DNA of 6,970 nucleotides from assembly GCA_020721745.1 (NCBI GenBank), contig DYMC01000126.1, positions 1 to 6,970 of the forward strand, in the 5' to 3' direction. Both the position numbers and the translations under genes were made by a program. Positions 6,626 through 6,970 of the stretch are shown in pieces (positions within the stretch are counted from its first letter, which is position 1; the number at the start of each line of letters is the position of its first letter). Source of the stretch: Lentisphaera sp. Its GTDB lineage: Bacteria; Verrucomicrobiota; Lentisphaeria; Victivallales; GWF2-50-93. The notes below the pieces were generated by a model. That model did not search any database. It had not been told where the DNA came from and saw nothing but the letters and a program-made list of their open reading frames with translations.

Positions 6626-6654
6626 ATGGCAACACGTGATTTCATACGTGTCAA
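6626..6654 (-). promoter_or_regulatory. Possible promoter and operator for the lol genes
   Basis: Minus strand TTGACA (6649-6654) is a perfect -35 box. At 17 bases spacing the -10 position is TGCCAT (6626-6631), only half matching, but preceded by the extended -10 TG. A perfect inverted repeat ACACGT / ACGTGT with an 8-base spacer (6632-6651) runs from inside the -35 box across the spacer, where a repressor could bind. The pattern is seen; its function is inferred and weak. Confidence 0.35.
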
Positions 6655-6663
6655 GAGCACGCC

Positions 6664-6769
6664 CCTCCATCCTCCACAGGAGGATAAAAATGGAGGCTTG
6701 TTCGCCCCGCCAAATGCGCTGGCGAGCTTGCACGCCTCTGGAGGGGGCGCGCCCCGATGTCCTATCGGG
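6664..6769. other. GC-rich non-coding block with consecutive stem-loops
   Basis: Four self-complementary units follow one another: 6669-6675 with 6679-6685 (7 bp, 3-base loop, with outer CCTCCA/TGGAGG arms at 6664-6669 and 6691-6696), 6708-6712 with 6720-6724, a 12-bp palindrome at 6744-6755, and CCCGAT/ATCGGG at 6753-6758 and 6764-6769. Open frames across it on both strands show no recognisable protein. It could be an intergenic repeat or a structured RNA; nothing in the sequence decides between them. Confidence 0.4.
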
Positions 6770-6807
6770 ATTGGGATCACGAGACTTGTGCGTCCGGAGT
6801 TTTGCAA

Positions 6808-6970
6808 TCAGCTCATTCCAATCTTGTCCAATGCTCGCGCTCCAGATTCATGATCCAACGCCTTTTTTGCTTCGGGATAGTCTAGCCCCTTCCAGTGCAA
6901 ATTCAAGAAACACTTGCCAGCGATAAAGAATGGATGACTGGAACGCTGGATGGGTGGATGGATGGGACGG
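6808..6970 (-). CDS. Possible 3' end of an upstream gene, unrecognised, cut by the window edge
   Basis: One minus-strand frame stays open from the window edge to a TGA at 6808-6810, about 53 codons with no start inside. The last 35 or so residues (WKGLDYPEAKKALDHESGAR, then ALDKIGMS) have a protein-like mix of charged and hydrophobic residues. I recognise no family. The part nearest the edge is translated from a GGAT-type simple repeat, and composition is more AT-rich than in the operon. It may equally be an intergenic chance frame. Confidence 0.25.
   Translation of the reverse strand, partial: RPIHPPIQRSSHPFFIAGKCFLNLHWKGLDYPEAKKALDHESGARALDKIGMS
6947..6968. repeat. GGAT-type simple tandem repeat
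   Basis: Tetranucleotide units GGAT/GGGT recur at 6948-6966, and a related TGGATG occurs at 6931-6936. It is short and imperfect, lies at the window edge and probably continues beyond it. Confidence 0.5.

Noticed and set aside
6664..6696. CCTCC/GGAGG hairpin as an intrinsic terminator
   Set aside because: The only T/A-run sits inside the outer stem as a bulge, not after the stem in either direction, so it lacks terminator form.
6586..6807. 73-codon minus-strand frame starting at a TTG, with a PPPEACKL segment
   Set aside because: The start follows directly on a stop, there is no ribosome-binding site, it runs through the stem-loop block and resembles no protein family, so I treat it as intergenic.
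1..6970. CRISPR array, tRNA, rRNA or insertion sequence
   Set aside because: I saw no regularly spaced direct repeats, no cloverleaf or conserved rRNA stretches, and no transposase-like protein on either strand.

Overview
The window carries six complete genes, all on the minus strand (transcription runs from high to low coordinates), plus a roughly 400-base non-operonic stretch at the right end. An ABC transporter of the LolCDE lipoprotein-release type implies a double-membrane (Gram-negative type) bacterium. A bona fide McsA/McsB protein-arginine-kinase pair, best known from Firmicutes but also found in some PVC-group and related phyla, makes a common proteobacterium unlikely. The coding DNA is GC-rich, yet it uses ATA for isoleucine and AGG/AGA for arginine often. 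I read this as an under-cultured lineage, for example PVC/Omnitrophota-like, but the sequence alone does not settle the phylum.

Layout from right to left, in transcription order. At 6574-6970 there is a leader with a possible promoter and operator, several GC-rich stem-loops, a short open frame cut by the window edge and a GGAT simple repeat. Then come lolC/E-like permease (6573-5302) and lolD-like ATPase (5291-4608). A near-consensus promoter overlaps the end of lolD. After it come mcsA (4556-3984), mcsB (4006-2924), a membrane sensor histidine kinase (2914-965) and an LD-carboxypeptidase (968-63). The last four genes overlap or are separated by only 9 bases. A perfect 16-bp-arm inverted repeat follows the last stop codon.

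The Lol pair should move lipoproteins out of the inner membrane. The downstream four genes look like one transcription unit with its own promoter. They combine protein-arginine phosphorylation (McsA activator, McsB kinase), a membrane-embedded signal receptor (histidine kinase) and murein-peptide recycling (LD-carboxypeptidase). The usual partners CtsR and ClpC are absent from the window.

The most notable item is the histidine kinase. Its N-terminal membrane part resembles the VUT/YhhQ family of small-molecule (queuosine precursor) transporters rather than a standard sensor module, which suggests a transporter fold recruited as a receptor.
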